Notes: generated by a model from the letters alone, not told the origin. DNA of 11,900 nt from Gemmataceae bacterium (GCA_020847555.1 JADLBT010000533.1:1-11900), one strand, 5' to 3'. Positions 1 through 7,642 are shown, counted from the stretch's first letter. Made by a program: numbers and translations.

Positions 1-2
1 CC

Positions 3-2357
3 CTCTTCACCGCGCAAAATCACCTTGACGCATTGGTCTACGGTGGATCGGACGTGCCACCCCCCGAGGCGGATGCCCAGTACGGCAACAACCAGGGCGG
101 GACCGAATACACCCCGGACGGCTCGGGCGCGCAGACATGGGACAACGCCTCGGGCTACCTCGCGGTGGAAGGGAATCGCGCCGGAGCCACGCAGGCCGTC
201 GCGCCCGCGCCCTACATCCCGAGCAGCACGTACGATCCCGCCGCCTCCCCGAGCGCCTACCAGCCGCAGCCGGCCACGGTCGCGCCGACGACCAGCCCGC
301 CGCCGGCGACGAGTCCTGGCATCTACACGGGGGGCAGCGCCTCGACCTACTACGGGGGCGCGGACAGTGCCTATCGCGCCGGGCAGGGCGGGCCGAACGC
401 GCAGCAGGTGCAGACGTTCACCCCTGCCACGGGCGCCTCGGGGTCGCGCCTGATCGGGAGCGCACCGCCCGCGACCAGCATCGGCGCCGTGCAGACGTTG
501 CCCGTGGCGCGTCGGGGACGCGTGTGGCGCGGCCAGGCGCCGGCGACGGAACCGGCCGGCGAACCATCCCTCGCGGATCGCCTCGGGCAGGCCACGGGGA
601 GTTGGTTCGGCGTCTGGCCACAGGACGCGGCCGCGCAGGTGGTGCCCGAGGGTGAGGAGCCGTGGCAGCAGATCACCTTCCCGACCGGGGGCGGCGGCAT
701 CCGCTCGGGCGTCGGCGGGGGCGGCGCGGCCGGCGGTGGTGGCGCGGCGGCGCCGCGCGGCGGCGGGGGGCGCGGAGGAGAGATCGCGGAACTGGACGTG
801 CAGCATCCCCCGGCGACGCGGCCGCAGCCGAGCCAGCCGCGCTACTTCAATGGCCAGGTCTACGAGGGCTCGCCCCGCGGGCAAGCCCGCACGATCGGGA
901 CCGTCGCCAGCCGGCCAACGCGCGGGCGCTGGGCCCAGGGCGCATTCCGGGGGCAACCCTCGCGGTACAGCGGCCAGAGCGCCAGCACGACTGACGCGCC
1001 GCCGGCCACGCAACCGAGCACGAGCCCGGCAGGCGCGACCGGCGCCGCGAGCGATCCGGCGCTGCGCGGGGCCATCGGCGCGGGCTACGGCGGGTTCAAT
1101 CCCAGTCCCGTCGGCAGTCTCGCGCGCGGGGTGCGGACACTGCCGCCCGTTGGTGGCGGCAACGGCCTCGGGCTCGGCATGCCCGGCAAGGGGACGATCG
1201 GGAAGGTTCTCACAGTGGGCGCGCTCGGGTCCGCCGGCATCTCCATGGACAACACCAGCCAGCCGCCGCCGGCCGGATCCATCCGCCGCCCCGGCGACTG
1301 GACGCCGCGCCCGGCCACGCCCACGGAACTCCCCTTCGCCGTCATTCCGGGGCAGGGGCTGAAGGCCCCGGCCCCGCCCCCCGTCAGCCTCAGCGGCAGC
1401 GGGCAGCAAACGCCATCGTCGCGGCCCGCCGAGCGACCGAGTCTCTACCTCGATCCCGACTTCACGAACGGCCCGGTCCTGAAAGCCGACGAGCTCGCCG
1501 GCGATGGCTTCCCGCACGAGACGCCGGGCGCTCCGGTGCAGCTGATCCTTCCCGATGGCGCGGGCGGGCTGCAGATCGGCTCAGTGCGCATGAGCGTCGA
1601 GGCGATGCGTGGGGCCGAGCGGGCGGGGTATGGCGTTGGCTGGCTGAGTGAGCAGGAGTGGTCCGCGCTGGAGGATGCCGGCGTGTTCGACGAGTTGAGC
1701 GCGGCGCAGAAGGCCGCATTGCGCTCGCGCTTCGTCAGCGACGCCGAGACCCGGCAAGCCCTGGCCGCTGAAGGCAAGAGCCTGCTGTTCATCCCGCAGG
1801 AGTGGATGCCCTTCATCGGCAAGGTCGGGGCCACCGATGCGGACGTGACCTTCACGCCGGAAGAGACGCCGCAACTCCTCGACCTGACCGCCAGCGTCCC
1901 GGCTTCCGGGGGCAGCGGCGGCGGATCGGGGAGCGGCGGATACCGCTCGTCGGGCTCCCGCTCGGGTGGTGGCTCCTCACGCGGCGGGGGCGGCTATTCG
2001 CGGGGCGGGTATTCCGGCGGCGGGGGCGGCTACGGCGGCGGGAGTGGCGGCTTCTATCCCGGCACCATGCCGCCCGATATCGCCGCCTTCCTCGGTCCCG
2101 ACTTCATGGCCGGCTTTATGGATGGGGTCATGGGCGGCGGCGGGCTTGACCTGAGCGGGCTGTTCGCCGGTGGGATGCCCGGGCGCCTGGGGCGCGGACG
2201 GCGTGGACGGCGCGGGCGGCTGACGATCAACCGGCGCACGGGCTCCCGGTCGCGCGGGGACGCCCGCCGGCCGGTCTCCCTGGTGGTCGAAGCGCCGCGC
2301 GTGGGTCTGCCGGTCGATGCCGATGCCATCCGAGCGCGCGTGCAGGAGCGCGTTTGA
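3..2357 (+). CDS. Gly/Pro/Ser-rich low-complexity protein, 5' end outside the window
   Basis: The reading frame is open from the window edge, so this is the C-terminal part of a longer gene; the TTG at 33 has no convincing ribosome site and need not be the start. About 785 residues are visible. The first ~450 are disordered-looking and rich in Pro, Ala, Gly, Thr and Ser, with a pure Gly/Ala block near nt 700-780. A more ordered, mixed helix-strand island follows (about nt 1430-1910), with normal hydrophobic and charged content. Then come a Gly/Ser/Tyr-rich linker (about nt 1905-2070), a short Met/Phe/Gly segment and an Arg-rich tail (about nt 2180-2270). No signal peptide or membrane helix is seen in the visible part. 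It ends in TGATG, overlapping the next start. I do not recognise the family; a virion or surface structural protein is possible but unproven. Confidence 0.75.
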   Translation, partial: LFTAQNHLDALVYGGSDVPPPEADAQYGNNQGGTEYTPDGSGAQTWDNASGYLAVEGNRAGATQAVAPAPYIPSSTYDPAASPSAYQPQPATVAPTTSPPPATSPGIYTGGSASTYYGGADSAYRAGQGGPNAQQVQTFTPATGASGSRLIGSAPPATSIGAVQTLPVARRGRVWRGQAPATEPAGEPSLADRLGQATGSWFGVWPQDAAAQVVPEGEEPWQQITFPTGGGGIRSGVGGGGAAGGGGAAAPRGGGGRGGEIAELDVQHPPATRPQPSQPRYFNGQVYEGSPRGQARTIGTVASRPTRGRWAQGAFRGQPSRYSGQSASTTDAPPATQPSTSPAGATGAASDPALRGAIGAGYGGFNPSPVGSLARGVRTLPPVGGGNGLGLGMPGKGTIGKVLTVGALGSAGISMDNTSQPPPAGSIRRPGDWTPRPATPTELPFAVIPGQGLKAPAPPPVSLSGSGQQTPSSRPAERPSLYLDPDFTNGPVLKADELAGDGFPHETPGAPVQLILPDGAGGLQIGSVRMSVEAMRGAERAGYGVGWLSEQEWSALEDAGVFDELSAAQKAALRSRFVSDAETRQALAAEGKSLLFIPQEWMPFIGKVGATDADVTFTPEETPQLLDLTASVPASGGSGGGSGSGGYRSSGSRSGGGSSRGGGGYSRGGYSGGGGGYGGGSGGFYPGTMPPDIAAFLGPDFMAGFMDGVMGGGGLDLSGLFAGGMPGRLGRGRRGRRGRLTINRRTGSRSRGDARRPVSLVVEAPRVGLPVDADAIRARVQERV

Positions 2358-2563
2358 TGCCAGCCTTGCCCCGCGCTGAGTTGATCGCTCTCGGCGTGCT
2401 GCCTCCGCAACGCTACCGCCGCGCCGCCGGCGACTGGTGGTACCGGCCCATCCCCCACACGGCGGCCCCGGCGCCTGATCAGGCGGACGATGCCGCGCCG
2501 GACCGATCCGCACCCGATGCCCAACGAGACGAGGAGGCGCGCCCATGCGCGAGCGAACGGTGA
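2357..2563 (+). CDS. Small unrecognised protein, 68 aa, translationally coupled
   Basis: The ATG shares one base with the upstream TGA (TGATG), which suggests translation by re-initiation after the Gly-rich protein gene. The N-terminal half has a compact basic/aromatic segment including LGVLPPQRYRR and DWWYRP. The C-terminal half is Ala/Pro/Asp-rich and probably disordered. The 3' end overlaps the following gene by 19 bases. I recognise no domain. The coupling at both ends supports it being real; its small size and biased composition limit certainty. Confidence 0.5.
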   Translation: MPALPRAELIALGVLPPQRYRRAAGDWWYRPIPHTAAPAPDQADDAAPDRSAPDAQRDEEARPCASER

Positions 2564-2841
2564 TTACGCGGGCGATGGCGGATGCCGCGGCCGCCGTGCT
2601 GCTGGAACTGATCGACCCCGCGCACGATGGCGGCCCGGGCGACCTCGGGCGCGAGCGCGCGGCGACGTCGCTGCTGCGATTGTGGCAGACGCAGCAGCGG
2701 TTCGGCCTGGACGAGATTGCCGAGCGCGCGGCGCGCCCGAACGCTTCGCGCGCCATGCGCGACCTGGACGCGCTCACGGATGAGGAGTTGGCGCGACTGC
2801 GCGCCGAGATGCTGAGCGACTTCCCCGGCACGATGGCCTGA
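2545..2841 (+). CDS. Small alpha-helical unrecognised protein, 98 aa
   Basis: The ATG start is set by a strong GAGGAGG ribosome site at 2531-2537, seven bases upstream, inside the end of the previous gene. The protein is Ala/Leu/Arg/Glu-rich and reads as three or four amphipathic helices, for example around residues 10-22, 38-62 and 75-90, with no Cys and no membrane segment. Third in a run of three overlapping plus-strand genes, so probably co-transcribed with the Gly-rich protein. No family is recognised; a small accessory or scaffold protein is only a guess. Confidence 0.65.
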   Translation: MRERTVITRAMADAAAAVLLELIDPAHDGGPGDLGRERAATSLLRLWQTQQRFGLDEIAERAARPNASRAMRDLDALTDEELARLRAEMLSDFPGTMA

Positions 2842-2896
2842 TCCCGTTCCCACGCGCCGGCGTACACTCTCGCTGACAAGGGCGGGAGGGACGCGC

Positions 2897-3145
2897 ATGA
2901 CGCTCATGCAACGCGGACGCTATTCGCTCGCGGAAGTGGCGGCGGCCGTGGGCTGCTCGCCGCGCACCATCCGCTACTACATCACCCAGGGCGCGCTCCC
3001 CGGCGCGGTCCATTACGGACCCGGACCGAACTACACGGATGAGCACATCCGGCGCGCACGCCTAATCCGCCAGGCACAACTGCACAAGCGTATCCCCCTG
3101 GCCATGCGCCTCGGCGCCGATGTCGCGCCGCAGCTCGACCGATGA
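2897..3145 (+). CDS. MerR-type helix-turn-helix DNA-binding protein, 82 aa
   Basis: A short protein that is essentially a stand-alone MerR-type winged HTH. YSLAEVAAAVGCSPRTIRYY (residues 9-28) is the characteristic N-terminal helix-turn-helix, followed by QGALPGA and a wing with GPNYTDEH, then an Arg-rich helix. The dimerisation coiled coil and effector domain of full-length MerR regulators (about 130 aa or more) are absent. The start has a GGGAGGG ribosome site at 2884-2890, six bases upstream. The stop overlaps the next gene in an ATGA. Fifty-five bases separate it from the upstream gene, so it may have its own promoter; TACACT at 2863-2868 resembles a -10 box but has no good -35 partner. 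Likely role: local transcriptional regulator. Confidence 0.85.
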   Translation: MTLMQRGRYSLAEVAAAVGCSPRTIRYYITQGALPGAVHYGPGPNYTDEHIRRARLIRQAQLHKRIPLAMRLGADVAPQLDR

Positions 3146-3387
3146 CCCGCGAGCGGCAGCACGAGGAGCGGCTGTTTCGCCGGGGCCAGGAGGCGGCGGC
3201 CTTGATCTGGGCGCTGGCCGTGCCCGACCGCGCCACGCAACTGGCGATTGCGCGCCTCCTGATCGCCGCGAGCACGCAGGCGACGACGGTGATCGAGACA
3301 GCCAAGCGGGCGGATGGGGAGCGCGAGCGCTGGCCCGAGGACGCCCCGGAAGCCGCCAGCGGGCCGACCCTCCACCACTGGGCCTAA
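3142..3387 (+). CDS. Small unrecognised protein, 81 aa, coupled to the MerR-type gene
   Basis: Starts in the ATGA overlap with the MerR-type gene (ATG 3142-3144, TGA 3143-3145), so the two are probably translated together. Residues about 5-60 look like a helical hairpin (charged RERQHEERLFRRGQE, then Ala/Leu-rich ALIWALAVPDRATQLAIARL). The C-terminal 20 residues are polar and Pro/Glu-rich, ending in HHWA. No known domain. The coupling suggests a partner of the regulator, for example a co-repressor or modulator, but this is inference. Confidence 0.6.
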   Translation: MTRERQHEERLFRRGQEAAALIWALAVPDRATQLAIARLLIAASTQATTVIETAKRADGERERWPEDAPEAASGPTLHHWA

Positions 3388-3525
3388 CGCGCGAGGGCGC
3401 CAGCACACCCACGGCCAGACAGCACAGGGAACAAGGATGATTCGTGAGGCGGAAGCCAGGGGGAACGGGGGTTCGTGACGCGTGCGGCGCGGGGGTCGCG
3501 AGACAGGGGACGCAGGCGCCACGAT

Positions 3526-3722
3526 CGCAGGCAGGCAGACGGGGGCAGGGCAGCAGGCAGGGGCAAGGCAGAGCAGAGCAGACACAGACAGAAGAGCAGG
3601 ACAAGAGACAAGAGACTAATGACTAGAGGTTAGAGCGTAGGTACTGAGTGACTGGTTGATGGATGGGTGGGTAGTTGTTGGCTGTTAGATTGTTTGCTTG
3701 CTTGGTTGGTTCGTTGGTGTGT
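3526..3722 (+). repeat. Strand-asymmetric cryptically repetitive tract
   Basis: Positions 3526-3616 contain no T at all over 91 bases and are built from degenerate GGCA, CAG and AGAC-like units. After a mixed transition (3617-3652), positions 3653-3722 are almost pure G/T: only five C, and no A from 3690 to 3722. This part contains degenerate TTGC, TTGG and GATG units. G exceeds C strongly through both parts. The pattern looks like expanded and decayed simple repeats. Confidence 0.7.
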
Positions 3723-3823
3723 GCCCCGGTACCCTGCCTCGTCCACGCACTGCACGGATGCCCCGGTCTCGCACGCCGGGACATTTCGTGGTGGGACTCC
3801 GGCCGGATGGAACGATCCCCGGC

Positions 3824-3847
3824 GGGGGGAGGGGAGAAGGGGGGGGG
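3824..3847 (+). other. G-run cluster, predicted G-quadruplex
   Basis: Runs of six, four and nine G separated by A and AGAA, so four or more G3 tracts with short loops fit the standard intramolecular G-quadruplex pattern on the plus strand. It lies about 160 bases upstream of the SIR2-like start, in its likely leader or promoter region. The nine-G homopolymer is also prone to slippage. Confidence 0.5.
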
Positions 3848-4007
3848 AATATGGCGCGCCACTCCCTCGCTCGCCCACGTTCCGCGTACGCAGGGGCGCT
3901 CGCGCGCGAGGAATGCCAACGAAACCGCAGGGACTTTCACCGACAATTACCATGCCGTTCTCATCTCGAACGATGCATAGGCTATCTCGCCGGGAAGGGG
4001 TGCCATC

Positions 4008-5697
4008 ATGGAGCCGCGCATTTCGCTTGCCGTATCGGTGCACGCGAACAAAGGCATCTATGCCCTCCTGCTGGGGTCGGGCATTTCCCGGGCAGCCGGT
4101 ATTCCCACCGCGTGGAGCATCACGGAAGACCTGATCCGCCGCGTCGCGGAACTGCAAGGCGCGCGCCATGCTTGCGACCCGAACCCTTCAGCATGGTATC
4201 GGGAGACGTTCGAGGAAGACCCGAGCTACAGCCGCCTTCTCGAGCGCCTGGCAGGGACGCCCGCGGTACGTCAGCACCTCTCGCGCGATCGCCGAGCTCG
4301 TCGCCGGGGGCTACATCCGGGTCATCGTCACGACCAATTTCGATCGTCTCCTGGAACAGGCGCTTGACGCGGCGGGCGTTGCGCACACCGTCCTCTCGAC
4401 GCCCGATGCCATCAATGGCGCCGTGCCGCTCGCGCATTCGGCGTGCACGGTCGTGAAGCTCCACGGAGACTATCGGGATCCTCGCATTCTGAACACGCTC
4501 GAAGAACTGGCGACCTACGAGGCGCCGGTGACTCGACTGCTGGACCAAATCCTCGACGAATACGGGTTGATTATCTGTGGCTGGTCGGGCGAGTGGGATC
4601 TCGCCCTTCGTGCAGCGATCGAGCGCGCACCGAACCGCCGGTACTCGGTGTATTGGGCGTATCCCCGCACACTCACGGACGCGGCGCACAAGTTGATCGA
4701 GGCGCGGCGGGCGGTCCCCATTGCCGGGGTCACGGCAGACCAATTCATGCGCCGGCTTGCCGAAGATGTGAGCGCCCTCGACGAGCTCCGGGGACCACAA
4801 CCGCTCGATGCCCGGCTGGCTGCCCAGCAGGTCAAGCGGTATCTCCCGCGAAGCGAAGACCGGATTCGCCTGCACGATCTGGTCATGAGTGAAGTAACGC
4901 GGGTCCGGACGGCTGCCGCTGACCCCGAAAGCTACCCGCTCAACGGTCCGTATTCGGGCGACCTCTTGTTCGAGCGGATGCGACGCCTTGAATCAGAGAG
5001 CGCCTCTCTCATGGCGATGTTCGCCGTCGCCGGGTATTGGGTCGAGCCGGCCGACGCTCGGCTGTGGATACAGGCGCTCGAGCGACTAGAGAATGCCCCC
5101 TCTCCGTCAGGCACCTATCTCCCTCCCTACGAATCCCTTCGCCGTTACCCTGCGCTGCTGTCGCTTTACGCCGCCGGGATCGCCGCCGTCGCAGCCGAGC
5201 GGACCGACACGCTCACGAGTCTGCTCATTGCGAACACGCGAGAAGACTCCGGATCTGGGAGACGAACGATGGCCTTCGCGGCTGCGCTAAGCACCGGGAT
5301 CATCCTTGGCACCGAACAGCAACGGATTCCGGGACTCGAGCGGCACCCTACCCCGCTTAGTGCCTATCTCTGGAACACGTCGCGGCTGCGTGAGGCGCTA
5401 CGCGATGCCATTCCCGATGACCGTCAATTCACGGCGGCGTTCGATCGATTCGAATATCTTGCCGGGCTCGTCGCCATCGATCGTGAACGATGGGCGCCTT
5501 GTGGTTGCTTTATCTGGCGTGACGGGGTTCTTGGCGATCCGGAGTATATGGCCGTCTGCCAGCAACTCAACCAGGAAATCGAGCGCCACGGTGCCGGTTT
5601 GCCGCTCCTCAGCCAAGGGGCGTTCGGTGGCTCCCTGGAACGGCTGCGAGAAGTCATGGGCATTTACGAGGGGTACTTCCAACGGTACCGCTTCTAG
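4008..5697 (+). pseudogene. SIR2-like NAD-binding protein, frameshifted with apparent internal deletion
   Basis: One gene read in two frames. Frame A, from ATG 4008 (ribosome site GGGAAGGGG at 3992-4000), carries the N-terminal Rossmann motif LLLGSGISRAAGIPT (residues 20-34) and runs to TPAVRQ near 4274. Frame B continues from about 4276 with SRAIAELVAGGY, the SIR2-type VTTNFDRLLE (near 4327), KLHGD with the catalytic-type His codon at 4462-4464, and GWSGEWD near 4579, then about 300 residues of helical C-terminal region ending at TAG 5697. As I recall this family, about 25 residues (including a YFEPT-like segment) normally lie between the two halves; only seven bases are left here, so a deletion of roughly 65-70 bases plus frame change is inferred. 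Relatives are NAD-consuming or NAD-binding antiphage effectors. Frame B alone could start at ATG 4168, but that would lose the GSGIS loop and give an unrelated N-terminus. No slippery site is visible, so loss of function is likely. Confidence 0.8.
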
Positions 5698-5920
5698 GGG
5701 TTTCAATATGGGTGCGATCGGCAATGCCTCGTACGCTACCGCTTCGGGTCACGGTGGTGAGGGTGAGGGTGCCGGCTCACGCTTCGCTTCCTGACGCTGG
5801 GCTTGTGCCGGCCCGGGTCCAGCTTGCTAGGCATCCCATCGGTCTCGCGTGGGTCGTGCGGTAACGCCGGATTCGCAGGAAGCAGGAAGATCGCTGCTCA
5901 CGGACTCCTGGCCTTGGGTC

Positions 5921-6346
5921 TCAAGATGTCGCGGCGTTCGTCACGACCTGAAATCCAGTCTCCGTGAGGACGAACTGAAATCGACGGCCGCTGGATTGAG
6001 CGTCCTCATAGTGATAGAGGATATGGCGCCATTCTGCTTGCAGTCTCTCTACCGACCGGTTCTCACGGACCTGCAACACAATACTTCCCGCACCGGATTC
6101 AAATTGGCGCCGTTGGGCTCCGGTGAGGAGGCGTGAGTTGTGACGAAAGTGCCTGTCATGACTGATCAAGACGAGCCCTTCGGCGTTGGCGATGAACGCT
6201 ATAAGGCTGTCAGGTGCGTCGGCGCCTGTGGTATCCCGCACACGAAGGACCTCAAATCCGAGCGCATTGAGGTATTCCAAAACGGCATCTTGAACGTTCT
6301 GATCCAGCAGGAAGCGCAGTCGCACCGAGGCGCCCGCGTTCGTCAC
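5921..6346 (-). CDS. DUF5615 PIN-like toxin, VapC45-like
   Basis: 141 residues, the usual size for DUF5615 PIN-like ribonuclease-type toxins. The N-terminal strand LRFLLDQNV (acidic D15) is followed by VLEYLNALGFEVLRVRD (D38), then GADAPDSLIAF (D43, D46) and the strand-loop LVLISHDRHFR (D64), giving a PIN-style acidic cluster. It begins with GTG overlapping the antitoxin stop in a GTGA (6343-6346), so it is translationally coupled to and downstream of the antitoxin. The pair matches the mycobacterial VapBC45 arrangement. It lies convergent to the SIR2 remnant, with 223 bases between them holding no clear gene. It appears intact; RNase activity is expected from the family, not shown. Confidence 0.85.
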   Translation of the reverse strand: MTNAGASVRLRFLLDQNVQDAVLEYLNALGFEVLRVRDTTGADAPDSLIAFIANAEGLVLISHDRHFRHNSRLLTGAQRRQFESGAGSIVLQVRENRSVERLQAEWRHILYHYEDAQSSGRRFQFVLTETGFQVVTNAATS

Positions 6347-6999
6347 GCCGCCTCGACGCTGCGCAAGCCGGATTCGTGAGCGATGGCGGCTTCGATGTCA
6401 ATGTCAGTAAGGTCGGGGTAAGCCCGTCGGATCGCCGCAATGTTGGCCCCGTCCTCGTGAAAGTGCCAGATCGCAGACGTTGGGATGCGAGTGCCTGCGA
6501 GGCGCCATGCGTTGCCCAAGACGTAGCGGTGCCGAACGACTTTGCCGATGTCTTCGCGCCGTCGTTGGGTCAGCGCGGTCGCGTCCCGTTCCGTTGCCCG
6601 AGCGATCTCTTCTACATCGATTGGCAGGACCGTCTGCCCCGGTCGCGTTGCGGTCATCCACTCGCCGGTCTCGGGGTTCCGGAAAATGACGCGGCCGTTC
6701 AGGATGCCGAAGCGGAGCTCGGCCCACGGGTCTGGATGATTCGGATACGTTTCACGGAGGTAAGCACCGGTGCGACGTAGCTCATCCAACTTGATCCGAT
6801 GTCGCTTGCGAAGCAACGCCAAGGTTCGAAGGCTTACCACGTCTCTGAAGCTATAGATCCGGCGATAAGGCACCCGTGGGCGTTCGTCGATGTAGGATGC
6901 TGAATAGACGCCCGTGGTTTCCCAGTATCGCAAGACACGGGGCGAAAGGCCGGTGAGGCGGCTGGCCTGCGGCCCGGTAAACGCCAAGACACGGGACAT
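6343..6999 (-). CDS. MerR-HTH plus DUF433 antitoxin, VapB45-like
   Basis: 218 residues with two domains. Residues 5-80 form a MerR-type HTH (GLSPRVLRYWETTGVY, then a wing YRRIYSFRDVVSLRTLALL). After a middle segment, residues 160-208 form DUF433 (GTRIPTSAIWHF ... AYPDLTDIDIEAAI), as in VapB45-type antitoxins. The ATG at 6999 is set by AGGAGGA at 7004-7010. The gene overlaps the toxin by four bases, antitoxin first, as is usual for type II modules. Likely role: neutralise the DUF5615 toxin through the DUF433 end and autoregulate the operon through the HTH. The 253 bases upstream contain no obvious promoter that I would defend. Confidence 0.87.
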   Translation of the reverse strand: MSRVLAFTGPQASRLTGLSPRVLRYWETTGVYSASYIDERPRVPYRRIYSFRDVVSLRTLALLRKRHRIKLDELRRTGAYLRETYPNHPDPWAELRFGILNGRVIFRNPETGEWMTATRPGQTVLPIDVEEIARATERDATALTQRRREDIGKVVRHRYVLGNAWRLAGTRIPTSAIWHFHEDGANIAAIRRAYPDLTDIDIEAAIAHESGLRSVEAA

Positions 7000-7225
7000 G
7001 GTTTCCTCCTACGGGGTCGAGAACTCCGGTCCCTTGCCCGCCGTCGCGATGGCAGGCGGCTAGTATCATCGGCCATCCTGGCACATTCTGCGAGTCAATC
7101 GCGCTACCCATTACGACCGAATAGCCGGCGCGCTTGGTTCCGAGCGCGCCGACCGACGAGCGATTACCCGTGCCGCCGGAGCGCATCGCGGTCACGCGCC
7201 TCCAGGGATCGAATCGGGATGCTGG

Positions 7226-7250
7226 CAGCCGGCGCTCGCTGCGCCGGCTG
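7226..7250 (-). terminator. Perfect 10-bp hairpin just past a stop codon
   Basis: CAGCCGGCGC and its exact inverse flank a five-base loop, two bases beyond the TGA of the excisionase-like gene (7253). The position suggests the 3' end of the leftward operon. There is no U-tract after it, so it is not a classic intrinsic terminator; it may be a transcript-stabilising hairpin or a Rho-associated end. Confidence 0.5.
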
Positions 7251-7252
7251 TA

Positions 7253-7642
7253 TCAGTTGCGGTTCCGCCCGCGCCCCAGCTCCGCCATCCCCTGCTCGAA
7301 GGCCGGTCGCCAGACGTAGAGCCGTCGCCCCCGGTTGAAGAGGCCGGGAATCTCGCCCCGCCGCGCCATCGCGTAGGCCCCGCCCGACCGCAGCCCCAGC
7401 AACTTGCCGGCTTCAGGAACGGTCATCACGTTGTCGCTTTCGGTGTCGGCCACCGGCGCAAGGCCATGCCCCGGCGATCCACCGAACCATGCCGCGAGCA
7501 AGGGGCGAAGCGCGCCGGCATCGAGACGAACCACGAACTCGGTCATCCCATCGGCAGCCGCCTGGCCCCGATAGGTCACCGTCAGTACGGGCTTCTCCGG
7601 TCGGGAGCCGGCGCCATGCCCCGTGGTCTTCCTTCGTGCCAT
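7253..7642 (-). CDS. Excisionase-like HTH protein, copy 2, 129 aa
   Basis: The start is placed at ATG 7642 because GGGAGGT (7648-7654) lies five bases upstream; 21 more codons are open further upstream but look unnatural. Residues 18-55 are a strand-helix segment (VLTVTYRG ... EFVVRLDAGALRPLLAAW). Residues 72-120 are a winged HTH of the excisionase/MerR-like type (VMTVPEAGKLLGLRSGGAYAM, then RGEIPGLFNRGRRLYVWRPAFE). It shares this two-part layout with the neighbouring gene at 7726-8148, so the two are paralogues. It is the last gene of the leftward series. Likely a DNA-binding accessory of recombination (Xis-like) or a small regulator. Confidence 0.75.
   Translation of the reverse strand: MARRKTTGHGAGSRPEKPVLTVTYRGQAAADGMTEFVVRLDAGALRPLLAAWFGGSPGHGLAPVADTESDNVMTVPEAGKLLGLRSGGAYAMARRGEIPGLFNRGRRLYVWRPAFEQGMAELGRGRNRN

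Larger units (their letters stand above)
3388..4007 (+). other. 620-base gene-free region
   Basis: No frame here has a convincing start, ribosome site and protein-like composition; the open frames are low-complexity or shadow readings. The region holds the T-free and G/T-rich tracts (3526-3722), a G-run cluster (3824-3847), and from about 3850 the leader of the SIR2-like gene. It separates the plus-strand small-gene cluster from the SIR2 gene, and its composition is unlike the coding DNA on either side. Confidence 0.6.

Noticed and set aside
3444..3980. Short frames in the gene-free region, one beginning with a hydrophobic signal-like stretch (3675-3980)
   Set aside because: They translate the T-free or G/T-rich repeats; the hydrophobicity comes from the G/T composition and no ribosome site supports them.
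4168..4275. ATG at 4168 as the true start of the SIR2-like protein
   Set aside because: The first ~35 residues from it are an out-of-frame reading of the conserved N-terminal half, and the GSGIS NAD loop would be lost.
4262..4290. Programmed frameshift in the SIR2-like gene
   Set aside because: No slippery heptamer or following hairpin is visible, and conserved residues are missing at the junction, which points to deletion instead.
3698..4456. 252-codon plus-strand frame, including an ATG at 3851 after a G-rich ribosome-site-like run
   Set aside because: It overlaps the SIR2 N-terminus in another frame and its product is Arg/Ser/Pro-rich with no motif; the G-run is better seen as a structural tract.
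5935..6347. The 12-mer GCGTTCGTCACG at both ends of the DUF5615 gene
   Set aside because: Too short to claim a duplication; both copies lie within coding sequence and encode similar VTNA residues, probably by chance.
7203..7218. Sequence resembling part of the tRNA T-arm (CAGGGAT-CGAA), considered as a second att site
   Set aside because: Only about 11 bases match and they contain a gap; the T-loop pairing is not preserved, so chance is more likely.
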